Shown here: piece after piece, positions 9,372 to 18,456 of the stretch
Layout of the letters: every line of letters begins with the position of its first letter
How positions within the stretch are numbered: position 1 is the stretch's first letter
NCBI RefSeq assembly: GCF_002094975.1
Contig: NZ_CP015283.1
Coordinates: 2,093,501-2,157,500, forward strand
Source: Streptococcus salivarius
GTDB taxonomy: Bacteria > Bacillota > Bacilli > Lactobacillales > Streptococcaceae
Reading direction: 5' to 3'
Length of the DNA stretch: 64,000 nt
Program-made: the position numbers and the translations under genes
Notes under the pieces: model-generated
What the model was told of the DNA's origin: nothing
The model's input: the letters and a program-made list of their open reading frames with translations, nothing else
Database searches by the model: none

Positions 9372-10352
9372 TTAAATATTTTTCAAGGAATTGTACATAA
9401 TGGCCTTGATAGAATGCATACGATTCTCAGCTTCTTGGAAGATGATATCACTGTATTTTTGGAAGACTTGATCGGTGATTTCTAACTCTGCCAAACCGTA
9501 TTTGTCATAGATTTCTTTCCCAATTTGGGTATTGAGATCATGAAAGGCTGGGAGACAGTGCATAACGATGACATCTGGATTTTCCGTCTTGGCAAGTAGG
9601 TCTGCATTAATTTGATAAGGCAAGAGTAAATCAATACGAGATTTAAAGTCTACTTCTTCACCCATAGATACCCAGACATCCGTATAAAGCATATCCACTC
9701 CCTTGACCTCTGAAATATCATCTGTAATGGTTAAATCGGCACCATTATTATGTTTCTGAGCTAGGGCTACAATCTCATCTTCGGGTTGCAGCACCTCTGG
9801 GGCAATAATCTTGACATTAACGCCTAAAATAGCCGAAGTGACCAAAAGTGAGTTGGCCATATTATTTCTACCATCTCCAATATAGGCGATGGTCAAACCT
9901 TCCAAACTACCAAAATGCTCCTTCAAAGTCATGAAATCCGCAATCATTTGCGTTGGATGCCAGGTATCCGTCAAACCATTCCAGACCGGAACACCTGAGT
10001 ACTTAGCCAAATCTTCGACATCTTCTTGCTTAAAACCACGGTATTCGATTCCATCAAACATAGAACCAAGCACCTTGGCTGTATCAACTACAGATTCCTT
10101 TTTACCTAACTGAATGTCTCCAGCACCAAGATAGGTCACATTCATACCTAGATCCTGACCAGCCACTGTAAAAGCTGAGCGAGTTCTTGTAGATGTTTTT
10201 TCAAAAATCAAGGCAATATTTAAGCCATCTAAATATTTATGCGGAATTCTTTCCTTCTTTAACTGTTTAAATTTTATGGATAAATCGATCAACTCCTCAA
10301 GTTCCTGCTTGGTAAAGTCGATTTCTTTCAAAAATGATTTAGCTTGTGTCAT
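9372..10352 (-). CDS. argF: Ornithine carbamoyltransferase
   Basis: Makes citrulline from ornithine and carbamoyl phosphate (or runs in reverse in arginine catabolism). The 326-residue enzyme has the carbamoyl-phosphate motif S-T-R-T-R (54-58), the D-x-x-x-S-M-G ornithine loop near 230 and the H-C-L-P-A-F motif near 265. The S-M-G loop argues for ornithine rather than aspartate or putrescine. It stands alone with its own promoter, not in an arcABC cluster, which favours the biosynthetic role. Confidence 0.92.
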   Translation of the reverse strand: MTQAKSFLKEIDFTKQELEELIDLSIKFKQLKKERIPHKYLDGLNIALIFEKTSTRTRSAFTVAGQDLGMNVTYLGAGDIQLGKKESVVDTAKVLGSMFDGIEYRGFKQEDVEDLAKYSGVPVWNGLTDTWHPTQMIADFMTLKEHFGSLEGLTIAYIGDGRNNMANSLLVTSAILGVNVKIIAPEVLQPEDEIVALAQKHNNGADLTITDDISEVKGVDMLYTDVWVSMGEEVDFKSRIDLLLPYQINADLLAKTENPDVIVMHCLPAFHDLNTQIGKEIYDKYGLAELEITDQVFQKYSDIIFQEAENRMHSIKAIMYNSLKNI

Positions 10353-10371
10353 AGGTATCTCTCTTTCGTTC

Positions 10372-10416
10372 TGAATAATATAAAATAATTATATAATATT
10401 TATACATTTTAGACAA
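10372..10416 (-). promoter_or_regulatory. argF promoter with candidate ArgR box
   Basis: On the minus strand TTGTCT (10411-10416) and TATAAT (10388-10393) are spaced 17 nt apart. An AT-rich TGAATAAT-type sequence (10373-10395) overlapping the -10 and start resembles a Gram-positive ARG box. The promoter is well supported; the operator is a weak call because the region is nearly pure A/T. Confidence 0.55.
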
Positions 10417-10440
10417 GCGATTCTGAATTAAAATTCAAAA

Positions 10441-10467
10441 TTAGCACTCTTATCAAGAGAGTGCCAA
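10441..10467 (+). promoter_or_regulatory. CIRCE element (HrcA operator) upstream of clpE
   Basis: TTAGCACTC, nine bases, then GAGTGCCAA. This matches the CIRCE consensus TTAGCACTC-N9-GAGTGCTAA with a single mismatch. It lies 17 nt upstream of the clpE -35 box. Confidence 0.88.
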
Positions 10468-10484
10468 ACCTAGATGCTTTTTAC

Positions 10485-10512
10485 TTGCAATCTACCTTCC
10501 GCATGCTATAAT
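10485..10512 (+). promoter_or_regulatory. clpE promoter
   Basis: TTGCAA (10485-10490) and TATAAT (10507-10512) with a 16-nt spacer; transcription should start near 10519, giving a leader of about 75 nt. Confidence 0.85.
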
Positions 10513-10523
10513 GAAGTCATAGA

Positions 10524-10540
10524 TTTGACCTTTTTTGACC
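10524..10540 (+). promoter_or_regulatory. CtsR operator of clpE
   Basis: On the minus strand this reads GGTCAAA-AAA-GGTCAAA, an exact CtsR heptad direct repeat with the canonical 3-nt spacer. It sits directly downstream of the predicted start of transcription. Confidence 0.92.
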
Positions 10541-10594
10541 AAGATTTTTTTCAATAAAGGTCTTTCCCAATTCAGATAGAAAAGAGGTACTGAT

Positions 10595-12865
10595 ATGCTC
10601 TGTCAAAACTGTAACCTTAATGAAGCTAGTATTCATTTGTATACCAATGTAAATGGTAATCAGCAACAAGTTGACCTCTGTCAAAATTGTTATAAAATCA
10701 TGAAATCTGACCCAGAGAACCCCCTCAATCAATTCAATCAAACAGGAGGTTCCAACTTCTTCGACGATTTCTTCAGCGACCTAAATAACTTCCGTTCTTC
10801 TAACGGCGATCTTCCCAATACACCTCCAACACAAGAAGGAGGTAACCAAGGAAACGGTGGCAATACACAAGGGCCAGGCCGTCCAGGAGGACCACGCCAA
10901 CAAGCTCCTCAACAGCCACAAGGTCTTCTTGAAGAGTTCGGCATCAACATCACTGACATCGCTCGTCGCGGAGACATTGATCCTGTTATTGGTCGTGACG
11001 AGGAAATCATTCGTGTCATCGAAATTCTTAACCGCCGTACCAAAAACAACCCTGTCCTCATCGGTGAACCCGGTGTCGGTAAGACTGCTGTCGTTGAAGG
11101 CCTAGCTCAAAAAATCGTTGACGGTAGCGTGCCACAAAAACTCCAAGGCAAACAAGTCATCCGTCTTGATGTGGTCAGCCTGGTTCAAGGGACTGGTATC
11201 CGTGGCCAATTTGAAGAACGCATGCAAAAACTCATGGAAGAAATTCGTCAACGTCAGGATGTGATCCTATTTATTGATGAAATCCATGAAATTGTAGGAG
11301 CTGGTAATGCTGGTGATGGCAATATGGATGCTGGAAACATCCTAAAACCTGCCCTTGCTCGTGGGGAACTTCAACTGGTCGGAGCAACAACACTCAACGA
11401 ATACCGCATCATCGAAAAAGATGCTGCCCTAGAGCGTCGTATGCAACCAGTTAAGGTTGACGAACCAACGGTTGAGGAAACCATCACTATTTTGCGTGGT
11501 ATTCAACCTAAATATCAAGACTACCACCACGTCAAATATACGGACGAAGCGATTACTGCAGCTGCAGAATTGTCCAACCGCTACATTCAAGACCGTTTCT
11601 TGCCAGACAAGGCCATTGACCTTCTCGATGAAGCTGGTTCTAAGATGAACTTGACCCTCAATTTTGTTGATCCTAAAGATATCGACAAACGTTTGATTGA
11701 GGCTGAAAACCTCAAGGCTCAAGCTACTCGTGACGAAGACTTTGAAAAAGCTGCCTATTTCCGTGATCAAATTGCTAAATACAAGGAAATGCAAAAACAA
11801 ACCATCAAAGACCAAGATATGCCTGTCATCACAGAAAAACATATCGAAGCCATTGTGGAACAAAAAACCAATATTCCTGTCGGTGATTTGAAAGAAAAAG
11901 AACAATCACAACTTCTTAGTCTTGCTGATGATCTTAAATCACATGTTATTGGACAAGATGCAGCAGTTGATAAGATTGCCAAAGCCATCCGTCGTAATCG
12001 TGTTGGATTGGGTGCACCAAATCGCCCAATTGGTAGCTTCCTCTTCGTAGGTCCTACAGGAGTCGGTAAAACTGAACTCTCTAAACAATTGGCTATTGAA
12101 CTCTTTGGTTCAGCTGACAGTATGATTCGTTTCGACATGTCAGAATACATGGAAAAACATGCTGTCGCTAAATTGGTCGGTGCCCCTCCAGGATACGTCG
12201 GTTACGACGAAGCTGGTCAGTTAACTGAAAAAGTCCGCCGTAATCCATATTCACTCATTCTTCTGGATGAGGTTGAAAAAGCTCACCCAGACGTTCTTCA
12301 CATGTTCCTCCAAGTTCTTGACGACGGTCGCTTGACTGATGGTCAAGGGCGAACTGTAAGTTTCAAGGATTCCATCATCATCATGACTTCAAATGCTGGT
12401 ACAGGTAAAGTTGAAGCTAGCGTTGGCTTTGGAGCTGCCCGTGAAAATCGTACCAATTCTGTGCTTAACCAGCTTGGAGATTTCTTCAGCCCTGAATTCA
12501 TGAACCGCTTTGACGGTATTATCGAATTCTCTGCCCTTAGCAAAGAAAATCTCCTTACTATCGTTGACCTCATGCTTGATAATGTCAACCAACGCTTGGC
12601 TAATAACGGTATCCACCTCAGTGTAACTGAGAAAGTTAAGGAAAAATTGGTTGACCTTGGTTACGATCCTAAGATGGGGGCTCGACCACTACGTCGTACC
12701 ATCCAAGACCATATTGAAGATGCTATTACAGACTTCTACCTTGAAAATCCAAATGAAAAAGATCTCAAGGCAGTCATGACTTCAAAAGGCCACATCACCA
12801 TTAAGTCTGCTAAAAAAGCTGAAAAAGCTACTCAGAAAGCTGAGACATCAAAAGAAACTGATTAA
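10595..12865 (+). CDS. clpE: ATP-dependent Clp protease ATP-binding subunit ClpE
   Basis: Heat-shock HSP100 unfoldase that works with ClpP and degrades CtsR. The 756 residues start with a zinc finger (C3, C6, C29, C32) unique to ClpE, then a Gly/Pro/Gln-rich linker (about 60-110), AAA+ domain 1 with Walker A G-E-P-G-V-G-K-T, a UVR-like coiled segment ([11 protein letters not shown] near 387) and AAA+ domain 2 with [13 protein letters not shown] precedes the ATG. The upstream region carries both a CIRCE element and a CtsR box, so heat-shock control by HrcA and CtsR is expected. Confidence 0.96.
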   Translation: MLCQNCNLNEASIHLYTNVNGNQQQVDLCQNCYKIMKSDPENPLNQFNQTGGSNFFDDFFSDLNNFRSSNGDLPNTPPTQEGGNQGNGGNTQGPGRPGGPRQQAPQQPQGLLEEFGINITDIARRGDIDPVIGRDEEIIRVIEILNRRTKNNPVLIGEPGVGKTAVVEGLAQKIVDGSVPQKLQGKQVIRLDVVSLVQGTGIRGQFEERMQKLMEEIRQRQDVILFIDEIHEIVGAGNAGDGNMDAGNILKPALARGELQLVGATTLNEYRIIEKDAALERRMQPVKVDEPTVEETITILRGIQPKYQDYHHVKYTDEAITAAAELSNRYIQDRFLPDKAIDLLDEAGSKMNLTLNFVDPKDIDKRLIEAENLKAQATRDEDFEKAAYFRDQIAKYKEMQKQTIKDQDMPVITEKHIEAIVEQKTNIPVGDLKEKEQSQLLSLADDLKSHVIGQDAAVDKIAKAIRRNRVGLGAPNRPIGSFLFVGPTGVGKTELSKQLAIELFGSADSMIRFDMSEYMEKHAVAKLVGAPPGYVGYDEAGQLTEKVRRNPYSLILLDEVEKAHPDVLHMFLQVLDDGRLTDGQGRTVSFKDSIIIMTSNAGTGKVEASVGFGAARENRTNSVLNQLGDFFSPEFMNRFDGIIEFSALSKENLLTIVDLMLDNVNQRLANNGIHLSVTEKVKEKLVDLGYDPKMGARPLRRTIQDHIEDAITDFYLENPNEKDLKAVMTSKGHITIKSAKKAEKATQKAETSKETD

Positions 12866-12867
12866 AC

Positions 12868-12900
12868 AAAGAAACCAAGTCGCAATGACTTGGTTTCTTT
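12868..12900 (+). terminator. clpE terminator
   Basis: A perfect 14-bp stem (12868-12881 and 12887-12900) with a 5-nt loop ends in TTT and further T-rich sequence three bases after the clpE stop. Confidence 0.9.
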
Positions 12901-13007
12901 ATCTTTTCATTTCCTATTTTCAAATTTATCCCTAATTCTGCCTAAATCAATAGGAAAATGAGCAAAATTTTAGTATAATATAGGCAAATAAACGTAAGGA
13001 GCAACTC

Positions 13008-13466
13008 ATGAATCCAACATTTGGTGACAAGGTTGAGGGAGCTCATTATCAAACACGTTACGGTGTTTATGCTGTGATTCCTAACCAAGAAAATACAAAG
13101 ATTATTTTAGTCCAGGCTCCTAACGGGGCTTGGTTTCTCCCAGGTGGAGAGATCGAAGCAGGCGAGGATCACTATAGTGCATTAGAACGCGAGTTAATTG
13201 AAGAACTTGGGTTTACAGCCACTTTGGGCCAGTACTATGGCCAGGCCGATGAATACTTCTATTCAAGCCACCGTGACACTTACTATTACAATCCAGCCTA
13301 TATTTATGAAGTTGTAGATTTTTCAAAAATTGGCAAACCTCTTGAAGATTTCAATAATCTGGCTTGGTTTCCAATTGATGAAGCCATTGCTAAACTTAAA
13401 CGTGGCAGTCATAAATGGGGAATCGAACAATGGAAAGAAACTAACACAACAACTGACAAATCCTAG
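13008..13466 (+). CDS. Nudix hydrolase
   Basis: A 152-residue MutT/Nudix protein that should cleave a nucleoside diphosphate-X substrate; the substrate is not identifiable. The Nudix box is intact: G-G-E-I-E-A-G-E followed by R-E-L-I-E-E-L-G near residues 46-67. AAGGAG precedes the ATG at 13008. It is followed after 9 nt by the DUF1827 gene with AGGAGG in the gap, so the two form an operon, located behind clpE. Confidence 0.85.
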   Translation: MNPTFGDKVEGAHYQTRYGVYAVIPNQENTKIILVQAPNGAWFLPGGEIEAGEDHYSALERELIEELGFTATLGQYYGQADEYFYSSHRDTYYYNPAYIYEVVDFSKIGKPLEDFNNLAWFPIDEAIAKLKRGSHKWGIEQWKETNTTTDKS

Positions 13467-13475
13467 GAGGAAACT

Positions 13476-13778
13476 ATGAAACTCATTAATACGACCCGTA
13501 CACACCAAGAACTCGTTCAAAACCAACTGGACAACACGGATGCCTTTCTCGTAGAGACCTACTCTGCTGGGAATACTGATGTTGTCTTTACACAAGCACC
13601 TAAGCATTATGAACTCTTGATTTCAAATAAACACCGTGCTGTTAAAGACAATGAATTAGAAGTTATCCGTGAATTCTTCCTCAAACGAAAAATCGACAAG
13701 GATATTGTTTTGATGGACAAACTCAGAACAGTACACACTGACAAATTGATTGAGATTTCATTCCCAACAACTGTATAA
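13476..13778 (+). CDS. DUF1827 family protein
   Basis: A 100-residue soluble protein of unknown function. It begins M-K-L-I-N-T-T and has an alternating beta/charged-helix pattern with no membrane segment; in streptococci and lactococci proteins of this type sit behind a Nudix gene near clpE, as here. TAGGAGGAAAC precedes the ATG. A strong hairpin terminator follows. Confidence 0.7.
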   Translation: MKLINTTRTHQELVQNQLDNTDAFLVETYSAGNTDVVFTQAPKHYELLISNKHRAVKDNELEVIREFFLKRKIDKDIVLMDKLRTVHTDKLIEISFPTTV

Positions 13779-13782
13779 GACA

Positions 13783-13814
13783 AAACAAGCAATGGCTAAT
13801 ACCACTGCTTGTTT
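13783..13814. terminator. Bidirectional terminator between convergent genes
   Basis: AAACAAGCA pairs with TGCTTGTTT, extended by TGG/CCA past one mismatch. T runs flank it on both strands, so it can end both the DUF1827 transcript and the oxidoreductase transcript. Confidence 0.85.
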
Positions 13815-13823
13815 TTTTGTATG

Positions 13824-14786
13824 TTACAAAGCTTTCGAAGCTTGATCCAGAACTTCCATAACCTGACGACTATGTTCCAACCGCTTGGCAACACTGTCAA
13901 AATCCTTAGTAGCCACCATCTTTTCAAAAGCCACAAATTCATCATGCATACGATGTTGTGGACTATTGAGATTGACGACTCTCTCTTTCTGACCATTGAG
14001 AGTGACTCCAATCTCAGGAAGAGTATTGGTTGCACCAAAAATTGTAATAGCGCCCTTATCACCTTGTATAGTTGAACGAATCTCCGCACTACAATCTTTA
14101 GCTCCAATGGCAACAGCCTTAAAGTGACCATAGTCCAAAACTAGAATTCCTGACGTATCCACTCCTCGCTCCACATTAGGTAGATATTCCACACGATGAG
14201 GCTTTCCAAAAAGGCCAACCAGGAGATGGATATTATAGATATTAAGATCTCTAAGTGCTCCCCCACCCATTTCAGGGTTGAAGGCAGGAGCAATCTCTCC
14301 TCGCTTAAAGGCGTCATAACGTGACGAATATTGAGAATAATTGATATTCACAATCTTAACATCTCCAATATCAGACAAGGCTTCCTTAATCGCTGTAAAA
14401 TTAGCCAAATATTGATTGGTAATAGCCTCCATCAAGAGAAGCTCTTTTTCTTGAGCAAGCTTAGCTAGCTCTTCAAACTCTTTCAAATGTAAGGTGAAGG
14501 GTTTCTCACAGATAACATGCTTGCCGGCCAAAAGTGCTTTCTTAGCATAATCATAGTGGGTATGGTTGGGCGTTCCCACATAAATCGTATCGACTTCTGG
14601 ATTGGACAAAATTAACTCATAATCACTAGTCGCCTGAGACAAACCATATTGCTTAGCTAGGGCTTCTGCCTTGTCAAGTGAGCGTGGTGTCGACAAGATA
14701 GCTTCAAGCTCAATGCCCTCAATAGTCGTTAACACAGGAAGAACCTCTGTCACAATCATTCCTGTACCCAATAATGCAAGTTTCAT
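13824..14786 (-). CDS. Gfo/Idh/MocA family oxidoreductase
   Basis: NAD(P)-dependent sugar-type dehydrogenase of unknown substrate, 320 residues. The N-terminal Rossmann fold starts L-A-L-L-G-T-G-M, the conserved E-K-P-F motif is near residue 94 and the C-terminal alpha/beta substrate domain has the G-G-G-A-L-R-D-L-N-I-Y segment containing the usual catalytic Asp/His region. The ATG at 14786 is chosen because AAGGAGG lies 8 nt upstream; a TTG one codon earlier is possible. Confidence 0.85.
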   Translation of the reverse strand: MKLALLGTGMIVTEVLPVLTTIEGIELEAILSTPRSLDKAEALAKQYGLSQATSDYELILSNPEVDTIYVGTPNHTHYDYAKKALLAGKHVICEKPFTLHLKEFEELAKLAQEKELLLMEAITNQYLANFTAIKEALSDIGDVKIVNINYSQYSSRYDAFKRGEIAPAFNPEMGGGALRDLNIYNIHLLVGLFGKPHRVEYLPNVERGVDTSGILVLDYGHFKAVAIGAKDCSAEIRSTIQGDKGAITIFGATNTLPEIGVTLNGQKERVVNLNSPQHRMHDEFVAFEKMVATKDFDSVAKRLEHSRQVMEVLDQASKAL

Positions 14787-14798
14787 CAACTTACCTCC

Positions 14799-14888
14799 TT
14801 AATTTCTAATCTCTCTTTGAAACGGACTAACACTAAGGACAAACTCATAGGTGTTAAATTCTTCTTTAGTTACTTGAATGAAGCTCAT
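14799..14888 (-). pseudogene. Short ORF, possible remnant of a FemX/MurN-type gene
   Basis: A 29-codon frame (starts MSFIQVTKEEF) overlaps the 3' end of the TVP38 gene in another frame and ends just before the oxidoreductase ribosome site. Its T-K-E-E-F-x-T-Y start followed by a P-F-Q segment is reminiscent of the N-terminus of streptococcal MurN/FemX proteins, but it is too short to be sure. It may equally be a chance frame or a small peptide gene. Confidence 0.25.
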
Positions 14889-15549
14889 TTTTTTCCTTCC
14901 TAAAATGGATAAAGTAAATGACGAGTGAGATAAAAAGCAAGATGGCAAGTACTGCCACTAATGGCATTCGGATTGGACGGATATTAAGCAACAAATCTCC
15001 ACTAACTGCATAAACAATCGATACTGGCGTCACTCCAATAAGTGTCGCCAAAATCCTCGTCCTTGTGGGTAAATTCATTTGAACACAAGCATAATTGACC
15101 AGAGCTGATGGTATAAATGGAATAGAGAAGGCCAGTGAAATCCCAATAAAGCGATGCTTAAAGTTCTCAATATAGTTTAGAAGTTTCTCCATGCGTTTGG
15201 ACTTCTCTGGCTTTTCAAGTCTTCTCAGAATTTCAAAACTAGTTAAATTCCCAAAAGTATTACCAATAATATTCATCGGAATCGCAAGCAAAGGGCCATA
15301 GAGTAGCCCAACAAAAATACAAAAAATAGAACTTGAAACTCCAGGAATAGCCGATGACAGAATCATGAGACTAAGAAGGATCAGTGCATTTTGGAAATTA
15401 GCCTGCTTAAAAACTTCTCTTAAAAAGGCTTGATCATGCTTAGCGTTGGTCCATTCCTTGATTAAGGGGATGAAGTTATTTAAAAGAGGCCATAAGAATA
15501 CCAGTATTAAACCTGCTATCCCTATAAAAAATAGTCTTTTTTTAGTCAT
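14866..15549 (-). CDS. TVP38/TMEM64 family membrane protein
   Basis: A 227-residue integral membrane protein of the VTT/DedA superfamily. After an N-terminal helix (about 6-25) comes the family core: S-S-A-I-P-G-V-S-S-S near 65, a G-x-x-x-G-P-L helix, G-N-x-x-G-N-L-T-S-F-E near 100, and the F-S-I-P-F-I-P-S-A-L-V-N-Y region near 140, then two more helices. Family members are linked to lipid scrambling or membrane homeostasis; the role here is unknown. The ISL3 element is inserted just upstream, between this gene and its former neighbour. Confidence 0.82.
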   Translation of the reverse strand: MTKKRLFFIGIAGLILVFLWPLLNNFIPLIKEWTNAKHDQAFLREVFKQANFQNALILLSLMILSSAIPGVSSSIFCIFVGLLYGPLLAIPMNIIGNTFGNLTSFEILRRLEKPEKSKRMEKLLNYIENFKHRFIGISLAFSIPFIPSALVNYACVQMNLPTRTRILATLIGVTPVSIVYAVSGDLLLNIRPIRMPLVAVLAILLFISLVIYFIHFRKEKNELHSSN

Positions 15550-15597
15550 TACATCTCCATAATCTTAATCGCTCCTTTTATTATAACAAAAAAATGC

Positions 15598-17008
15598 GGC
15601 TCTATAATTTCTGTAGTGGGTAAAACCACTGTAGAGATTACAGAGCTTTTTGAATGCAGACAAAAAGTCCCATAAGAACTATAATGAAAAGCAACCAAAC
15701 CATCATTAGGAAGAACTTATGAGACTTATTAAGAATACCACAGAATTAATCGGAATTAAAGACCAAAATATCAATATTTCACTTGTTTTTGAAACTGATA
15801 CTCATATCGAGATTCAAGCAAAACTCGATTCCCCTGCACCATCATGTCCTCATTGCCATGGAAAGATGATCAAGTACGACTTTCAAAAGCCTTCTAAAAT
15901 CCCTCTTCTTGAGCAAGCTGGAACTCCAACACTACTACGTCTGAAAAAACGTCGTTTCCAGTGTAAAAGTTGTAGACGAGTCACGGTAGCTGAGACATCT
16001 ATCGTTGAGAAAAACTGCCAAATCTCCAATCTAGTCCGACAAAAGGTTACACAACTCCTAACTGAGAAGGTGTCATTAACAGATATTGCCAGAAGACTTC
16101 GCGTGTCAACGTCCACTGTCTATCGTAAGCTCGACCAGTTTACTTTCAAGGAACACTATGACAAACTCCCAGCTATTATGTCCTGGGATGAGTTTGGATT
16201 CAAGAAAGGGAAATTGGCTTTTGTTGCGCAGAACTATGAGACAAACAAACTCATAACCATCCTTGATAATCGTCGCCAAACCACTATACGAAACTACTTT
16301 TTGAAGTATCCATTGAAAGTCCGACAACAGGTACAGTTTATCACGATGGATATGTCGGGGACCTATATGCCACTAGCCAAAAAACTTTTTCCAAACGCCA
16401 AAATCGTTCTTGATCGTTTCCACATTATCCAGCACCTTGGTCGAGCATTTTTAAAGACAAGAATTGCTATTATGAACCAGTTTGATAAGAAGTCACTACC
16501 CTATCGAGCCTTGAAAAATCACTGGCGACTCTTTCAAAAGGACAGCCGTAAGCTATCGCTCAACTCTTTTTATTCAAAGACCTTCCGACAAACTTTAGTA
16601 CCACATGAAATCATTGAGAAGACATTGGTCTTTTCAGAAGAGCTCGCTAATGCCTACAAACTTTATCAGCTTTTGCTTTTTCACTTTCAGGAGAAGAGGG
16701 TAGATGAGTTTTTTGAGTTAATAGAGGAGAACATGAGCAAGGTCAATCACTACTTTCAAACGGTCTTTAGGACTTTTCTTAGACACAAGCAATACATCAA
16801 GAATGCGCTAGAAACTGACTATTCAAACGCGAAACTCGAAGCGACTAACAAGTTGATTAAAGACATCAAACGGTTGGGCTTCGGTTTTAGAAACTTCATC
16901 AACTTTAAGAAACGTGTCTTCATCACTCTAAACATAAAAAAAGAGAAGACCTATCAGGTCCTCTCTAGATGTTAGCTTTTCGTCACCCACTACAGTTGAC
17001 AAAGAGCC
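15598..17008 (+). mobile_element. ISL3-family insertion sequence (IS1167/IS1193-like), complete
   Basis: A 1411-bp element. The left end GGCTCTATAATTTCTGTAGT and the inverted right end GGCTCTTTGTCAACTGTAGT share a roughly 24-bp imperfect terminal repeat (GGCTCT, then CTGTAGTGGGT). Both sides are flanked by the 8-bp direct repeat AAAAATGC (15590-15597 and 17009-17016), the duplication length expected for ISL3. One intact transposase gene fills it. Intact ends, ORF and duplication indicate a recent insertion. Confidence 0.95.
15719..16975 (+). CDS. ISL3-family transposase
   Basis: A 418-residue transposase. The N-terminus has a zinc-ribbon (C-P-H-C near 43-46 and C-K-S-C near 80-83), followed by a helix-turn-helix with S-L-T-D-I-A-R-R-L-R-V-S near 120, then a DDE domain: candidate Asp in W-D-E-F-G-F-K-K near 155, Asp in T-M-D-M-S-G near 210 and Glu in the A-L-E-T-D-Y-S-N-A-K-L-E-A-T segment near 370. 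No frameshift is seen, so it should be active. Confidence 0.95.
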   Translation: MRLIKNTTELIGIKDQNINISLVFETDTHIEIQAKLDSPAPSCPHCHGKMIKYDFQKPSKIPLLEQAGTPTLLRLKKRRFQCKSCRRVTVAETSIVEKNCQISNLVRQKVTQLLTEKVSLTDIARRLRVSTSTVYRKLDQFTFKEHYDKLPAIMSWDEFGFKKGKLAFVAQNYETNKLITILDNRRQTTIRNYFLKYPLKVRQQVQFITMDMSGTYMPLAKKLFPNAKIVLDRFHIIQHLGRAFLKTRIAIMNQFDKKSLPYRALKNHWRLFQKDSRKLSLNSFYSKTFRQTLVPHEIIEKTLVFSEELANAYKLYQLLLFHFQEKRVDEFFELIEENMSKVNHYFQTVFRTFLRHKQYIKNALETDYSNAKLEATNKLIKDIKRLGFGFRNFINFKKRVFITLNIKKEKTYQVLSRC

Positions 17009-17040
17009 AAAAATGCCTTCATTGATTTAGAAAGGCATCT
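17009..17040 (-). terminator. Terminator of the lipoprotein gene, abutting the IS
   Basis: ATGCCTT (minus strand) pairs with AAGGCAT at 17013-17019/17032-17038, followed by TTTTT. Those T residues are part of the IS target duplication, so the terminator survived the insertion. Confidence 0.8.
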
Positions 17041-17050
17041 TTTACTGTGA

Positions 17051-17671
17051 TTACTTGTTAATCAAATTTGCTTGCGACTTGTTTTCCAAGGCACCATTTT
17101 TAAAGTTAAGGGTAAGGCTACCTGTTTCACCCTTCTTAGCGACAAGGTTCGAAGACCAAAGTGCTTGTGTCATTGTTGCATCTGAAGAAACAGCAATCGA
17201 ATAAACATCCGGTGTACCAAGAGTTTTGACAGCATCGTCATAGCTAGTTCCATTTTTGAGATTTTCGTACATCTTCAGTGTGATTTTAGGATCACGGACG
17301 TAAGAAAAGTTTGAAATTGACTTAACAACAGTGCTATTGTTAAAGAGTTTCGCTGTAACAACAACATTGTCATACTGCCAATTATAAACATCAAGCTTAG
17401 CATCTCCTGCCTGCTCCTGACTCGTTGATGAGGGTTCACCAAACCAGCCCTTCAAGCTATCAAGATTTGAGCCTCCTGAAAATTCCTGAGAAGCATTTGC
17501 CATGGTAATCTTATCAAAGTTCTGGCGAACATTCCCATGCTTAACGGTTAAAATCTTTGAGGCTTCATTATCCAAAGATCCCTTCGTCTCTGTCTTAGAC
17601 GAAGATTTTCCACAAGCAGCTAGAGTAAAAAGTGAGAGACCTAAAACGGTCAAAGACAAAAGTTTTTTCAT
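17051..17671 (-). CDS. Putative lipoprotein, DUF3862/BLIP-like
   Basis: A 206-residue exported lipoprotein. The signal peptide ends in a lipobox L-A-A-C with Cys20 as the acylated residue, then a Ser/Lys/Thr-rich linker. The mature part seems to contain two copies of a BLIP/SmpA-like fold: S-L-K-G-W-F-G-E-P-S near 75 and T-Y-D-D-A-V-K-T-L-G-T-P-D near 143, each a helix followed by G-x-P. Such folds bind other proteins; the partner is unknown. Confidence 0.75.
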   Translation of the reverse strand: MKKLLSLTVLGLSLFTLAACGKSSSKTETKGSLDNEASKILTVKHGNVRQNFDKITMANASQEFSGGSNLDSLKGWFGEPSSTSQEQAGDAKLDVYNWQYDNVVVTAKLFNNSTVVKSISNFSYVRDPKITLKMYENLKNGTSYDDAVKTLGTPDVYSIAVSSDATMTQALWSSNLVAKKGETGSLTLNFKNGALENKSQANLINK

Positions 17672-17719
17672 AATAAATTCCTATATATACAAATAAAAGG
17701 CTGACGCCTCTGGTTTTTA

Positions 17720-18066
17720 TGGAGCCGGTGGGAGTCGAACCCACGTCCAAACACCTGCCAACATATTCGTCTACAACCATAGGTTATGTCTTTCATTTAA
17801 CAGATAGACGACACATAACTCAAGCCTTCTATCTGCGAGCCTATAAATCTCTTTTCAACCAGCTAGGCAATGGTCAAACGTAGCTTATAAATCAATAAAA
17901 CCTCTAAACAAACATAAGCAATCTGCTAGAAGTCACGCGAGCAGGTGTTTAGGCTGCTACAGCGTAAGAATTAGTATTTTTTGCAGTTATATTTAACTGA
18001 GCGTTTACGTCGCCACACGAGTCGCAGAATATGCCTCATAATGCCTGTCGAATCCGTAACGACCCC
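17720..18066 (-). ncRNA. ssrA: tmRNA (ssrA)
   Basis: A 347-nt transfer-messenger RNA on the minus strand. The 5' end GGGGTCGTTACGGATTCGAC and the 3' end with the T-arm GGTTCGA and encoded CCA form the tRNA-like domain. The resume codon GCA opens the tag A-K-N-T-N-S-Y-A-V-A-A followed by TAA, the streptococcal tag. It rescues stalled ribosomes together with SmpB. Confidence 0.97.
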
Positions 18067-18083
18067 AATATGAGATACTGAGT

Positions 18084-18112
18084 ATTATAGCAAATTTTTT
18101 AATCAATTGCAA
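18084..18112 (-). promoter_or_regulatory. ssrA promoter
   Basis: Minus-strand TTGCAA (18107-18112) and TATAAT (18084-18089) with a 17-nt spacer, placed just upstream of the tmRNA 5' end; the longer precursor is expected to be trimmed by RNase P. Confidence 0.85.
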
Positions 18113-18274
18113 AAGATTAGCCAAACTGCCTCCCCAATAAATCAACCATGGAATTGCTAATAAAGTAGCTTACTTTGGTTTTAGGATAAGCTAATAACTT
18201 TTTTCTGTATGCTTGTCTTTTCCCTTTCAATGCTAAAAGATTTTATAAAATACTTTCACTAAAACTTACCGAGT

Positions 18275-18305
18275 AAAAAACGTTGAGAGAACAAATCTTT
18301 CAACG
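18275..18305 (-). terminator. Terminator after tRNA-Arg
   Basis: CGTTGAAAGA pairs imperfectly with TCTCTCAACG and is followed on the minus strand by TTTTTT. Confidence 0.75.
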
Positions 18306-18315
18306 CTTTTCTTTT

Positions 18316-18387
18316 TGCACCCTAAGGGAATCGAACCCCTATCTCAAGAACCGGAATCTTACGTGATATCCATTACACTAAGGGTGC
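18316..18387 (-). tRNA. tRNA-Arg (CCG)
   Basis: A 72-nt cloverleaf: acceptor GCACCCT/AGGGTGC with discriminator A, T-arm GGTTCGATTCC, anticodon loop TTCCGGT giving anticodon CCG. It reads the rare codon CGG. CCA is not encoded. Confidence 0.93.
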
Positions 18388-18456
18388 TAACAGTATACTA
18401 TTATAGCATACTCTAAAATAGAAAAAAAGACATGTTTCCATGCCTCTTTTTTTATC

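Noticed and set aside
17595..17780. ORF over the 3' end of the tmRNA
   Set aside because: It lies mostly on the tRNA-like domain of ssrA and the start of the lipoprotein gene in another frame.
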